From Verrucomicrobiota bacterium (lineage in GTDB: Bacteria > Verrucomicrobiota > Verrucomicrobiia > Verrucomicrobiales > Akkermansiaceae): DNA of 63,062 nucleotides. Both the position numbers and the translations under genes were made by a program. The number at the start of each line of letters is the position of its first letter. Within the stretch, counting starts at the first letter, position 1. The DNA lies in assembly GCA_026397725.1 (NCBI GenBank), contig JAPLUI010000298.1:1-63062 (forward strand), in the 5' to 3' direction. Shown here piece after piece: positions 32,711 through 40,873 of the stretch. The notes under the pieces were generated by a model. It saw only the letters and a program-made list of their open reading frames with translations, was not told where the DNA came from and made no database searches.

Positions 32711-33184
32711 TCACCGTTTTGGGCTGAGACTCACCGGTGGCGCGAGAATTTCCCTCATGACAATGGCGCGGCGGAGTTCCTTGCCGCTGCCCAAGCGGCT
32801 TTTCAAGCCGGCGGAGATGGCCGGACGCTTCAGCACGGTCGGAACTGCGGCAAGCGGCGGTTTTTTTGCTTTGGTTTCACGGATTTTTCTCAAGCGCTCC
32901 TGAATTTCGTGCTGGCGCCCAAGCTCGGTGTCCAGCGCACCCCTCGCCGTCGGCTGCGGCGGCGCGGCCAGGGTGGGCTGCCGCAGGGGCGGCGGGCCTG
33001 CGACTTTCCTGAGCGGCGGCGGAGTTGGCGCGGCGGAATCGGCATCCGGACCGAATATCTCGTCGCGGGGTGGCCCCCCGGCGGGCATGTTCGGGTTGAG
33101 GTTCTCAAAGATTTTCCGCACCAGCGCTACCGCCACTATCGCCAGCACGACCGCAATCTGAAGGTGTTCGAAAATCCAGTCCAT
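32711..33184 (-). CDS. Small membrane protein linked to floA, unknown
   Basis: A 157-residue protein with one N-terminal transmembrane helix (FEHLQIAVVLAIVAVALV), a Pro-rich linker (APTPPPLRKVAGPPPLRQPT) and a basic, partly helical C terminus (GRQHEIQERLRKIRETKAKK). I recognise no family. It follows floA on the same strand by about 70 bases, so it is likely a fourth gene of the nfeD-nfeD-floA operon and may act in the same membrane microdomains. Confidence 0.75.
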   Translation of the reverse strand: MDWIFEHLQIAVVLAIVAVALVRKIFENLNPNMPAGGPPRDEIFGPDADSAAPTPPPLRKVAGPPPLRQPTLAAPPQPTARGALDTELGRQHEIQERLRKIRETKAKKPPLAAVPTVLKRPAISAGLKSRLGSGKELRRAIVMREILAPPVSLSPKR

Positions 33185-33254
33185 GAGCGGCTTGTCTGAC
33201 AGTGTTGGCGGGGGGGCGCGGGCGCTTGGCGGGAGGCCGGGTTGGGCGGCGGGT

Positions 33255-34253
33255 TCAGGCGCCTTCGGTTTTTGCGATGCTGCCGCGCATCTGGGTGTCG
33301 GCCTTGACGTTTTCCATGCGGTAGTAGTCCATCACGCCGAGATGGCCACTGCGGAAGGCCTCGGCGAGTGCCAGCGGCACCTGGGCTTCCGCCTCGACGA
33401 CCTTGGCTTTCATTTCCGCGACGCGGGCAATCATTTCCTGCTCCAGCGCCACGGCGGCGGCGCGGCGGATTTCCGCCTGGGCCTGGGCCATGTTTTTGTT
33501 GGCCTCGGCCTGGGCCACCTGGAGCTGCGCGCCGACGTTTTCGCCGACATCCACATCGGCGATATCGATGGAGAGGATCTCGAAGGCGGTGCCCACATCC
33601 AGGCCGCGTTGCAGGACGACCTTGGAAATGCTGTCGGGGGATTCGAGGACGGTCTTGTAGGAGGCGGCGGAGCCGATGGTGGTGACGATGCCCTCACCGA
33701 CGCGGGCAATGATGGTTTCCTCCTTGGCGCCGCCGACGAAGCGGTCGAGATTGGTGCGGACGGTGACGCGGGCGCGGACTTTGACCTGGATGCCATCCTT
33801 GGCGACGCCATCGATGGTGCTGCGCCCGGAGGCGGGGTTGGGGCAATCGATGACCTTGGGATCGACGGAGGTGCGGACGGCTTCGACGACGCTCTTGCCG
33901 GAGCCTTTGGTGGCGAGGTCGATGGCGCAGGCGCGGTCCCAATCGAGTTCGATGCCGGCTTTGCGGGCGGCGATGAGGGCCTGGATGGTGGGCAGCACAT
34001 TGCCGCCGGCCAGGAAATGGGCTTCGATGTCGTTGATGGGGATTTCAATGCCGGCCTTTTTGGCCGTGATGCGGGCATTCACGACCGCGCCATAGGGGAC
34101 CTGGCGCAGGCGCATGGCCACCAGCTCGGTGAAGCCGACGTAGGCACCGGCAAGCCAGGCACGCAGCCAGACGTTGAAGAAGGAGATGATGATTCCAAAG
34201 AGGATGAGCCCGAGGATGGCGATGACGATGATGATGACGTATGTTAGGTTCAT
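33255..34253 (-). CDS. floA: Flotillin-like protein FloA
   Basis: A 332-residue membrane-associated scaffold of functional membrane microdomains. An N-terminal hydrophobic hairpin (YVIIIVIAILGLILFGIIIS) precedes the PHB/SPFH-like domain (KKAGIEIPINDIEAHFLAGG, ELDWDRACAIDLATKGSGKS, IQVKVRARVTVRTNLDRFVG) and an Ala/Glu-rich coiled coil (QVAQAEANKNMAQAQAEIRR). The length and motifs match the UPF0365/FloA family. The ATG at 34253 overlaps the TGA of the preceding short NfeD gene, so the genes are translationally coupled. Confidence 0.95.
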   Translation of the reverse strand: MNLTYVIIIVIAILGLILFGIIISFFNVWLRAWLAGAYVGFTELVAMRLRQVPYGAVVNARITAKKAGIEIPINDIEAHFLAGGNVLPTIQALIAARKAGIELDWDRACAIDLATKGSGKSVVEAVRTSVDPKVIDCPNPASGRSTIDGVAKDGIQVKVRARVTVRTNLDRFVGGAKEETIIARVGEGIVTTIGSAASYKTVLESPDSISKVVLQRGLDVGTAFEILSIDIADVDVGENVGAQLQVAQAEANKNMAQAQAEIRRAAAVALEQEMIARVAEMKAKVVEAEAQVPLALAEAFRSGHLGVMDYYRMENVKADTQMRGSIAKTEGA

Positions 34254-34729
34254 GGAATGGCGGTGGTTTGGATGACAATCAGGCGGAAACTGTCAGCGTC
34301 GATGACTTCGAGCGCCGCGCCAGCCGGGGCCTGGCCCGATTGGCAGAAAGCCTCGTAGCGCCGCCCGGCGACCCGGACGTAGCCACTGGGTGAAAGCATG
34401 GTGAGCGCTTCTGCGGATTTGCCAATCAAATCCCGCGCCTCGGTGCCGAGCGCGGCGCTGACTCCGGTCATTTCCTTGGTCAGGAACGCCCGCCGCCCGA
34501 CTTTGGTTCTGGGCAGCACGCGGAACTCGACATAAAACGCCGCCGCCGCCAGCACGAGGCCAGCCAGCAGGGCCAGCAAACCGCCGCTGGTGCCGTATTG
34601 GACAAAGGCGAGCACGCAGCCGATGAACATGAGAATGCCGCCGACGGTGCCGAGCACCCCGCCGGGCACCAGCACCTCGGCCACCAGCAGGAGGATTCCG
34701 AGGGAATACAATAGGATGATCAGAGTCAT
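34250..34729 (-). CDS. Short NfeD-family membrane protein
   Basis: A 159-residue protein with three N-terminal membrane helices (LIILLYSLGILLLVAEVLVP, TVGGILMFIGCVLAFVQYG and a third after it) and a C-terminal OB-fold NfeD domain (GKSAEALTMLSPSGYVRVAG, RRYEAF). Such short NfeD proteins interact with stomatin/flotillin partners. It overlaps both neighbours by ATGA junctions (start 34729, stop 34250). The frame stays open upstream, but only ATG 34729 fits the overlap. Confidence 0.9.
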   Translation of the reverse strand: MTLIILLYSLGILLLVAEVLVPGGVLGTVGGILMFIGCVLAFVQYGTSGGLLALLAGLVLAAAAFYVEFRVLPRTKVGRRAFLTKEMTGVSAALGTEARDLIGKSAEALTMLSPSGYVRVAGRRYEAFCQSGQAPAGAALEVIDADSFRLIVIQTTAIP

Positions 34730-36219
34730 GATGGGACAAGTTCCACTATCAAACTGAATTCCGCACGCCCGGTGACCACCACCCGCGTGCCGGCCTCCGC
34801 AAAGCCCATCGCCATGCGTGCTTCGTAGCGCCGCCCGGCCACTTCCACCTGCCCACTGGGAAAGAGCGGGGTGGCCGCCACCCCGGTGCGGCCGAGCAGG
34901 GCCTCGATCCGCAGCTCCTCCGTGCCACTGCCGGGCAGGGCATGCCTGCCCGCGGGTTCGCCACCCACGGCGGCTTCCAAGACCAACCGGCTCCACGGTC
35001 CGCCCTTTGGCAAGAACTTCAGCAAGGCGAGAAACGCCAGCACCGCCAGCATCACACCCGCCAGCACATTCACCAGCGGCCGCAGGAAAACATCATTGGA
35101 AAACGACAGGGGTTGCTTCGGCCACAAGTCCGCCATTGACCACACCAGCGAGCCGAGCATCAACACCAGGCCGCTGACGGCCAGCACCACCGTCCCTGGA
35201 AAAAAGAACACCTCGACGGCCAACAGGACCATGCCTAACAAGAAAAACAGTGCCGGTTCATGCCCGGACAGCCCGGCGGCGAAGTGTCCGAAGAACACCA
35301 AACCGAGCAGAATGCCGCCGCTGATGCCGAAAATCCCGAAGCCTGGAGTCTTGAACTCGATGAACAGACACAACATCCCCACCGCCATCAGCAGCGACGC
35401 AATGCTCGTCAAATACTGTGCCACGTTTTCCGACCACGATGGCACCAGGCGGGTCACCACATAGTTGCCCGGCCCGTGCAGCTTGTCTAACAGAGCATCC
35501 AGACTCTCCGCGATACCCGCGCCCAGCAGGGGCTGCGGCGGTTCGCCGTAGGGTTTCATCGCTTCGCGGGCGGTGAGTGACAGCAACTCGCCCTTGGACT
35601 TGATGACTGCATCACCGATTTTGAATTCGTATTCGATCTCGGTCATGGCGGAGATCACCTCGGCGCGATAGCCCTTGCCCTCGGACATCGAGCGGACGCG
35701 GGCTTTCAGGTAGCTGACGATCTTGGCTTTCATCGTTTTATCGATGTCCTCGCCGGTGGAACTGACTGGCGCGGCGGCGCCGATCACCCCATCCGGCGAG
35801 AAATAAATCTCATCCGTACCGGCGGAAATGAAGGCACCGGCGGAAACCGCGTCGCGGTTGACATAAGTGACCGTTTTGCCCGGGAATTTGGCCAGTGCTT
35901 CCAACATCTCAAAGGTCACACCCAGCTCCCCGCCCGGAGTTTTCATGTCCAGCACGACCGTATTCGCGCCTTGAGTGATGGCCTCCTTGAGGCCGCGCCG
36001 CAGCAAATACAGCATCGGTTTGGAGATTTCCTCGCGGATCGGAATGACCACCACCTTGGCCGGGGCCTTGGCTGAAGCGGGTGCTTCGGCCGACCCTGCA
36101 ACCTCTGCCGCAAGACCACCAAGCGCCATCAGCCAAGGCAACATCATCATCCCGATTCCATTCAACCAGCGCTTCACGGCCCTAACCTGCAACAATCTCC
36201 GGGTTCTTGCAAGCATCAT
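34726..36219 (-). CDS. Long NfeD protein with ClpP-class protease domain
   Basis: A 497-residue protein. After a signal or anchor segment (WLNGIGMMMLPWLMALGGLA) comes a ClpP-class serine protease domain (VVIPIREEISKPMLYLLRRG, LDMKTPGGEL, YVNRDAVSAGAFISAGTDEI and FSPDGVIGA, in which the SAG Ser is the likely nucleophile). Several membrane helices (SLLMAVGMLCLFIEF and beyond) and a C-terminal OB-fold (RTGVAATPLFPSGQVEVAGR) follow. This is the 1510-N/NfeD1b architecture, probably cleaving membrane-associated partners of stomatin-like proteins. The frame remains open for 450 more codons upstream, without similarity; ATG 36219 or 36216 is the reasonable start. Confidence 0.92.
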   Translation of the reverse strand: MMLARTRRLLQVRAVKRWLNGIGMMMLPWLMALGGLAAEVAGSAEAPASAKAPAKVVVIPIREEISKPMLYLLRRGLKEAITQGANTVVLDMKTPGGELGVTFEMLEALAKFPGKTVTYVNRDAVSAGAFISAGTDEIYFSPDGVIGAAAPVSSTGEDIDKTMKAKIVSYLKARVRSMSEGKGYRAEVISAMTEIEYEFKIGDAVIKSKGELLSLTAREAMKPYGEPPQPLLGAGIAESLDALLDKLHGPGNYVVTRLVPSWSENVAQYLTSIASLLMAVGMLCLFIEFKTPGFGIFGISGGILLGLVFFGHFAAGLSGHEPALFFLLGMVLLAVEVFFFPGTVVLAVSGLVLMLGSLVWSMADLWPKQPLSFSNDVFLRPLVNVLAGVMLAVLAFLALLKFLPKGGPWSRLVLEAAVGGEPAGRHALPGSGTEELRIEALLGRTGVAATPLFPSGQVEVAGRRYEARMAMGFAEAGTRVVVTGRAEFSLIVELVPS

Positions 36220-36286
36220 CCACACAGTTCCTGTCCGATGCCCGCCCGCCCGCCGGTCCGGATCGGGGGGATTCCCGCGAAACCAG

Positions 36287-36376
36287 CAAAAAAAGCGATT
36301 TTCCAGTTGCGTTTGCGGTGGGAGAATCCACTTTAGCGCCGAGGGGCGGCCCCCGGTGGGGTTGCCTGATTCAACA
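36287..36376 (+). ncRNA. Candidate structured 5' leader, copy 2
   Basis: It aligns with 12374-12465. The 3' hairpin pairs 36345-36353 (GGCGGCCCC) with 36358-36366 (GGGGTTGCC) around a CGGT loop and is followed by the conserved TGATTC. A second small stem (GTGG / CCAC) lies just upstream. It ends 27 bases before the start of the cupin gene. The opposite strand carries the divergent nfeD gene, so the element may also overlap promoters. The class is unknown. Confidence 0.45.
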
Positions 36377-36393
36377 CGAAACCTGAAGAAAAC

Positions 36394-37056
36394 ATGAAAA
36401 GAATGACTGCCATGAAAGTGATCGGCGCCGGCATGGGAGTGCTGGCCACTGGCCTGCCGAGTTTGGCGACAGCCGCCAGCAAGCCAAAATTGTCGTTTCG
36501 CAACGAGGATTTCTACAAGAACGGGAAATTCGATCCCGAAGTCGGCAAGGATGCGATCATCCAACTGATGAACTACCACGGTTACCCGGTGTTCAAGGGG
36601 CTTCGCGAGCAACTGTGGATTTCCGATTACGGGCTCGGGCAGTTCACCAAGCTCGGCCTGGCCGCCGTCGGTTTCATCAACGATCAGGAAAACAGCTACA
36701 TGGTCCAGGACCTCTACCTGCTTCCCAACCAGATGCTGCCCGAGCATTACCACCTCAAGACCGACAAGGCGACGCCCAAGATGGAAGGTTGGACCGTGCG
36801 GCACGGTCTTTCTTACGTTTATGGCGAAGGCGAGCGCACGCCGAACCTGCATGCGGTGATTCCCGATTTCGAAAAGGACAACGTGACCGTATGGCACGAA
36901 ACCATTCTTGAACCGGGGCAAACGGCCAAGCTCAACCGGCCCACCGCGCGGCATTGGCAGTTTGCCGGCCCCGAAGGCGCGATCATTACGGAAGCAGCCA
37001 CCTACCACGACAACGCGGCCGTCCGGCACAGCGATCCCAAGATCGTGTTTCCCTAA
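36394..37056 (+). CDS. Exported cupin, D-lyxose-isomerase-like
   Basis: A 220-residue protein with a signal-like N terminus (MKRMTAMKVIGAGMGVLATG) and a cupin fold resembling the D-lyxose/D-mannose isomerase family: DLYLLPNQMLPEHYHLKTDK provides the two metal His, followed by KMEGWTVRHG and, later, LEPGQTAKLNRPTARHWQFA with another His. The original enzymes isomerise aldoses to ketoses in the cytoplasm; an exported version is odd, and it may instead bind or epimerise a sugar at the periplasm. It opens a plus-strand cluster with an SDR, deoC, an MDR and a TS-like gene. Confidence 0.75.
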   Translation: MKRMTAMKVIGAGMGVLATGLPSLATAASKPKLSFRNEDFYKNGKFDPEVGKDAIIQLMNYHGYPVFKGLREQLWISDYGLGQFTKLGLAAVGFINDQENSYMVQDLYLLPNQMLPEHYHLKTDKATPKMEGWTVRHGLSYVYGEGERTPNLHAVIPDFEKDNVTVWHETILEPGQTAKLNRPTARHWQFAGPEGAIITEAATYHDNAAVRHSDPKIVFP

Positions 37057-37200
37057 CACGGCGGCAGCACTGACAGACCGGTGCTTCCTGGCGCTCCGCA
37101 GTGCCGGAAGTGGTTCCTGCCAGCGCCATGCGCCACGGCTTGCGCGGCTTTCCCGGATGGGGAAGCCGGGTTGGTCCGTGGCCCCCCCACCCCACTCATC

Positions 37201-37989
37201 ATGATCCTCCGTTTCGACAATCAAACCGCCCTCATCACCGGCGCCGCCGGTGCCATCGGCAAGAGCATCGCCCAAGGTTTCGCCGAGGGCGGGGCGAGAG
37301 TCTTCATCACCGATATCGACCAAGCGGGGCTGGACCAGTCCGTCGCCGCACTCCAAGCCGGCGGCGCCCAAGCCGCCGGCCTCGCCGCCAACATCACTCA
37401 CGAAGCCGCAGTCGAAGCCGTCGTGGCCGCCGCCGCGAAGTTCGGTGATGGCACGGTGGACATTCTCGTCAACGTCGCCGGCGTGGTCGGTCAGGGGAAA
37501 GTCGAAGCCATCACTGAAGCCGAGTGGGACCACATTTTCGGCGTGAACTGCAAAGGCACGTTCTTCTTCGCCAAGCATGTCGTGCCGCTAATGAAGGCGC
37601 GGCAATCCGGCAAGATTGTCAACTTCAGTTCCAAGTCCGGCAAGACCGGCTCGGCGATCATGAGTTCGTATTCCGCCGCCAAAGCCGCCGTGATTGGCTT
37701 CACCCAGGCGCTGGCCTACGAGCTGGCCGATTTCGGGATCACGGTGAACTGTCTTTGCCCCGGCATCACCGACCACACCGGCGTCTGGAGCAACGTCAGC
37801 GCCGGCTACATCCAGAACCTGGGCAAATCGCGCGAGGACGTCATCAAACAGTTTACCGCCAAGGTCCCGCTCAAGCGACTGGCGCAAATCGAGGACATCG
37901 TCGCCGTGACCATGTTCATGGCATCGCGCGGCGCCGACTACATGACCGGCCAGGCCATCAACGTCACCGGCGGTCGGGAAATGCACTGA
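37201..37989 (+). CDS. Short-chain dehydrogenase/reductase
   Basis: A 262-residue NAD(P)-dependent SDR. It has the cofactor motif TGAAGAIGKSIAQGF, Asp at the end of beta-2 (VFITDID), which favours NAD, the NVAGV motif, the catalytic Ser in NFSSKSGKTGS, Tyr and Lys in SYSAAKAAVIGF, and GGR at the C terminus. It is similar to sugar or polyol dehydrogenases such as sorbitol-6-phosphate dehydrogenase. ATG 37201 places the Gly motif at residue 14. The gene is 144 bases after the cupin and 16 bases before deoC. Confidence 0.92.
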   Translation: MILRFDNQTALITGAAGAIGKSIAQGFAEGGARVFITDIDQAGLDQSVAALQAGGAQAAGLAANITHEAAVEAVVAAAAKFGDGTVDILVNVAGVVGQGKVEAITEAEWDHIFGVNCKGTFFFAKHVVPLMKARQSGKIVNFSSKSGKTGSAIMSSYSAAKAAVIGFTQALAYELADFGITVNCLCPGITDHTGVWSNVSAGYIQNLGKSREDVIKQFTAKVPLKRLAQIEDIVAVTMFMASRGADYMTGQAINVTGGREMH

Positions 37990-38005
37990 GTTAAGAAATT
38001 CCATC

Positions 38006-38692
38006 ATGAAGACGTACCTAGTTTCCGAAGTCGCCGCGACCTTAGACCATGCGGTGCTCAAGCCCAACTTCACCGACGCCGATATCGAGACGCACGCCAG
38101 GATGTGCCTCGCCCGCAGCGTGAAAAGCATGTGCGTCCGGCCCTGCGACGTGGCGCTTGCCGCCACCTGCCTTGCTGGCAGCGCGGTGCTCGTGTCGGTC
38201 GTCATCGGATTCCCGCATGGCCATCACCTGCCGGAGGTCAAGGCCTTGGAGGCCGAGCTGGCGATCCGGGACGGCGCGCGCGAACTCGACATGGTCATGA
38301 ACATCGGCAAGTTCCTCGCCGGCGACTATGAATATGTCCGCCGCGACATCGCGGCTGTGGTGGCCGTCGCCAAGCCGCAGGGCGTGCTCGTCAAAGTCAT
38401 TCAGGAGAGCGGCTACCTCACTCTCGAACAGGTCGCCACAGCTTGCCTCCTCACCGAGGAAGCCGGCGCGGACTTTGTGAAAACCTCAAGCGGCTTCGGA
38501 CCCGGCTGCGCCACGCCGGAGATCGTTGCGGTGATGCTCAATACCGTCGGCGGCCGGCTCGGCGTGAAACCTTCCGGCGGCATCCGGGATTGGAAAACCG
38601 CCACCGACTACCTCGCCCAGGGTGCCAACCGGCTCGGCGTCGGTTCAACCGAAGCCATCCTTGAAGGAGGCCCCGCCAATGGCGACTATTAA
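38006..38692 (+). CDS. deoC: Deoxyribose-phosphate aldolase
   Basis: A 228-residue class I aldolase that splits 2-deoxyribose 5-phosphate into glyceraldehyde 3-phosphate and acetaldehyde. DeoC motifs are present: LDHAVLKPNFTDADI, VVIGFPHGHH, ARELDMVMNIGKFLAGDY, the proton-relay Lys in VKVIQESGYL and the Schiff-base Lys in DFVKTSSGFG, then KPSGGIRDW. Its end overlaps the next gene by 14 bases. In this cluster it may act on a related deoxy-sugar and not only on nucleoside-derived deoxyribose. Confidence 0.94.
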   Translation: MKTYLVSEVAATLDHAVLKPNFTDADIETHARMCLARSVKSMCVRPCDVALAATCLAGSAVLVSVVIGFPHGHHLPEVKALEAELAIRDGARELDMVMNIGKFLAGDYEYVRRDIAAVVAVAKPQGVLVKVIQESGYLTLEQVATACLLTEEAGADFVKTSSGFGPGCATPEIVAVMLNTVGGRLGVKPSGGIRDWKTATDYLAQGANRLGVGSTEAILEGGPANGDY

Positions 38693-39725
38693 GGCCGTCG
38701 TCTATCACGGCCCGCGCGACGTACGCTGCGAGGCGGTGCCGATGCCCGGCTGCGGTGCGGACGAAATCCGCGTCCAGGTGGACGCCTGCGCCGTTTGCGG
38801 TTCGGACTGGAAAGCTTACCAGTCCGGCAACCCGCGGATGCGGCCGCCGATCACCATCGGCCACGAATTCACCGGGCTCATCGAGACCATCGGTGCCAAT
38901 GTGAGCGGCTTTGCCTGCGGCGAACGGGTGGTGATGGCCACCTCGGTTTCCTGTGGCGAGTGCCTCTATTGCCGCCGCGGTTGGCGCAACCTCTGCAGCG
39001 ACCTGCGACCGATGGGCTTCCACTACCACGGCGGCATGGCGGAGTTTGTCACGGTCCCCTCGCGTGCTTTGCAGCAGGGCCATGTCGTCAAGGTTCCGGC
39101 CGGGGTGGCGGCGATCCACGCCGCCCTCGCGGAACCGCTCAGTTGCTGCGTCAATGCCGCCGAAAACTGCGGCATCGTCGCCGGCGATGTCGTCGCCGTG
39201 CTCGGGGCGGGCCCGATGGGAATCCTCAACGCCTGTGTCGCCCGTGAGTATGGCGCGGCGAAAATCATTCTCAGCGAACTCAATCCGGCCCGCCTGAAAC
39301 AAGCCGGGGGCTTCGGCTTCGAGCGACTGGTGAATCCGGCCACGGACGATCTCGCGTCAGCCATCATGGCTGAAACCGGCGGCTACGGTGCTGATGTGGT
39401 CATCGTGTCCGCGCCCGCCGCGCCGCCGCAGGAACAGGCGCTGGCGCTGGTGCGCAAGCGCGGTACGGTTTGTCTCTTCGCCTCGTTGCCCGCCGGCAAC
39501 AGCATGCTCACCGTGGACAGTCGGCCGCTGCACTACGGCGAACTGCGCGTCGTCGGCACCAGCGATTCGACCCCTGCCCACGTCCAGCGTGCCGTGGACT
39601 TGATCGCCGGCGCTTCGCTTCCGGTCGGGAAAATCGCCAGCCACGTGCTGAAGTTCGACGACATCCAACGTGCCTTCGCACTCATGGCAAGTGGCGAGGC
39701 CCTGCGGGTGGTGCTCACGCCCTGA
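38679..39725 (+). CDS. Zinc-dependent medium-chain sugar/alcohol dehydrogenase
   Basis: A 348-residue MDR protein. Catalytic zinc ligands are Cys in CAVCGSDW and His-Glu in IGHEFTGLIE; the structural zinc lobe is CGECLYCRRGWRNLC; the cofactor motif is VLGAGPMGILN. It resembles sorbitol and threonine dehydrogenases. A strong Shine-Dalgarno GAAGGAGG (38663-38670) lies 8 bases before the ATG at 38679, which fixes the start and an overlap of 14 bases with deoC. It probably oxidises a sugar alcohol or deoxy-polyol of the same pathway. Confidence 0.93.
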   Translation: MATIKAVVYHGPRDVRCEAVPMPGCGADEIRVQVDACAVCGSDWKAYQSGNPRMRPPITIGHEFTGLIETIGANVSGFACGERVVMATSVSCGECLYCRRGWRNLCSDLRPMGFHYHGGMAEFVTVPSRALQQGHVVKVPAGVAAIHAALAEPLSCCVNAAENCGIVAGDVVAVLGAGPMGILNACVAREYGAAKIILSELNPARLKQAGGFGFERLVNPATDDLASAIMAETGGYGADVVIVSAPAAPPQEQALALVRKRGTVCLFASLPAGNSMLTVDSRPLHYGELRVVGTSDSTPAHVQRAVDLIAGASLPVGKIASHVLKFDDIQRAFALMASGEALRVVLTP

Positions 39726-39931
39726 GCCAAGGATGCCTCCGGGTCACCTGCGCGAATCCAGATGGATGGCAGTTAGAGGATTCGGAAATCAGCGGAAACG
39801 CGCGCATCGACCCGCCCCCCAGTTGTTCGGCATCACGGGCTCGTGCTGACTTTTTTGTCATGCACCCGACATCGGCGGGCGGGCGGCAACTGGACTTGAC
39901 AAGGCGGCCCGCACTATCAACAACGCGGCCT

Positions 39932-40822
39932 GTGAAAAACATCCCGATTCTGCATGTCTGCGAGACCAGCCTGGCGGCCGCCTACGAGAAGGCCCTGCTG
40001 GCGCTGTACGAAAACGGCGTCCGCTTCCGCACCCAATACGACAAACCCGGCGACCCGCCCAGCCTCGACTGCACGTTGAATCTGACCGTGCTCGATCCGC
40101 TCGCCGAACCGATGATCCACAAGGCGTTTCCCGGCGGCATCGAGGACTTGCGCGAGTACGTCATGGAAGTCGGCGGGGCCAAGGACCACTGGGTCAAAAG
40201 CATGAACGACCCCACCGACACGCGCTGGGAATACACCTATCATGGCCGGCTCGCCGCCTACGGCTCATGGCAGGAATCCCACGCCGGCAAGGCCACGCGC
40301 GTCGGCGCCTTCAAGGTGGACCAGATCGAGGCGGTGATCGCCAAACTCGTCAAGCAGCCCTTCACGCGCCAGGCCCAGATGATCACCTGGATGCCCAACC
40401 TCGACCTCGATTGCTACGATCCGCCCTGCCTGCAATCGCTGTGGTACCGGCTGATGGAAGACGAGGCCGATGGCACCTGGTGGCTCAACTGCAACATCCG
40501 GTTCCGCAGCAACGACGCGTGGGGTGCCAGCTTCATGAACATGTTCGGCTTCATCCTGTTCAACCGCGACGTCATCGCGGCCGAAATCGCGCAACGCAGC
40601 GGTCGCACCGTCAAGCTCGGCCGTCTCAACTGGCAGGCCGATTCCTATCACATCTATGGCAAGGACCTCGCGGCGGCCAAGGCCCGGCTCTTCGACCGTC
40701 TCGGCACCACTCCCTTCGAGAGCCGCGTCTATGACTTCTCGGACGAGCTGATCCAGGACATCTACACCGAAGCCGAGCCCGCCATCCGCCTCAAGATCGA
40801 GGAATACGACCGTACCCATTGA
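39932..40822 (+). CDS. Divergent thymidylate-synthase/dCMP-hydroxymethylase-like protein
   Basis: A 296-residue protein (GTG 39932) with the whole catalytic layout of the thymidylate synthase fold: PPC (Cys166) in CYDPPCLQSLWYRL, the phosphate-binding RFRSNDAWGASF (residues 191-201), Asn203 in FMNMFG where dUMP is recognised, and ADSYHIYGKDL, equivalent to the TS HIY motif. It is clearly not the standard ThyA sequence. Members of this wider family methylate dUMP or hydroxymethylate dCMP. In a cluster with deoC and dehydrogenases it might act on a deoxynucleotide or another folate-dependent substrate. An ATG at 39860 would add 24 unsupported residues. Confidence 0.8.
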   Translation: MKNIPILHVCETSLAAAYEKALLALYENGVRFRTQYDKPGDPPSLDCTLNLTVLDPLAEPMIHKAFPGGIEDLREYVMEVGGAKDHWVKSMNDPTDTRWEYTYHGRLAAYGSWQESHAGKATRVGAFKVDQIEAVIAKLVKQPFTRQAQMITWMPNLDLDCYDPPCLQSLWYRLMEDEADGTWWLNCNIRFRSNDAWGASFMNMFGFILFNRDVIAAEIAQRSGRTVKLGRLNWQADSYHIYGKDLAAAKARLFDRLGTTPFESRVYDFSDELIQDIYTEAEPAIRLKIEEYDRTH

Positions 40823-40873
40823 GCGGCACGCCCCGGCGCCCCGGCGCACGACTTGGCAATAACACTCAAGCGA

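Noticed and set aside
36220..37578. A continuous minus-strand frame extending the long NfeD gene to 950 codons
   Set aside because: The extra residues have no similarity and lie opposite the cupin and SDR genes; the NfeD protein has a normal start at 36219 with an anchor segment.
39896..39920. A sigma-70 promoter (TTGACA ... TATCAA) before the TS-like gene
   Set aside because: The spacer is only 13 bases, too short for a normal promoter.
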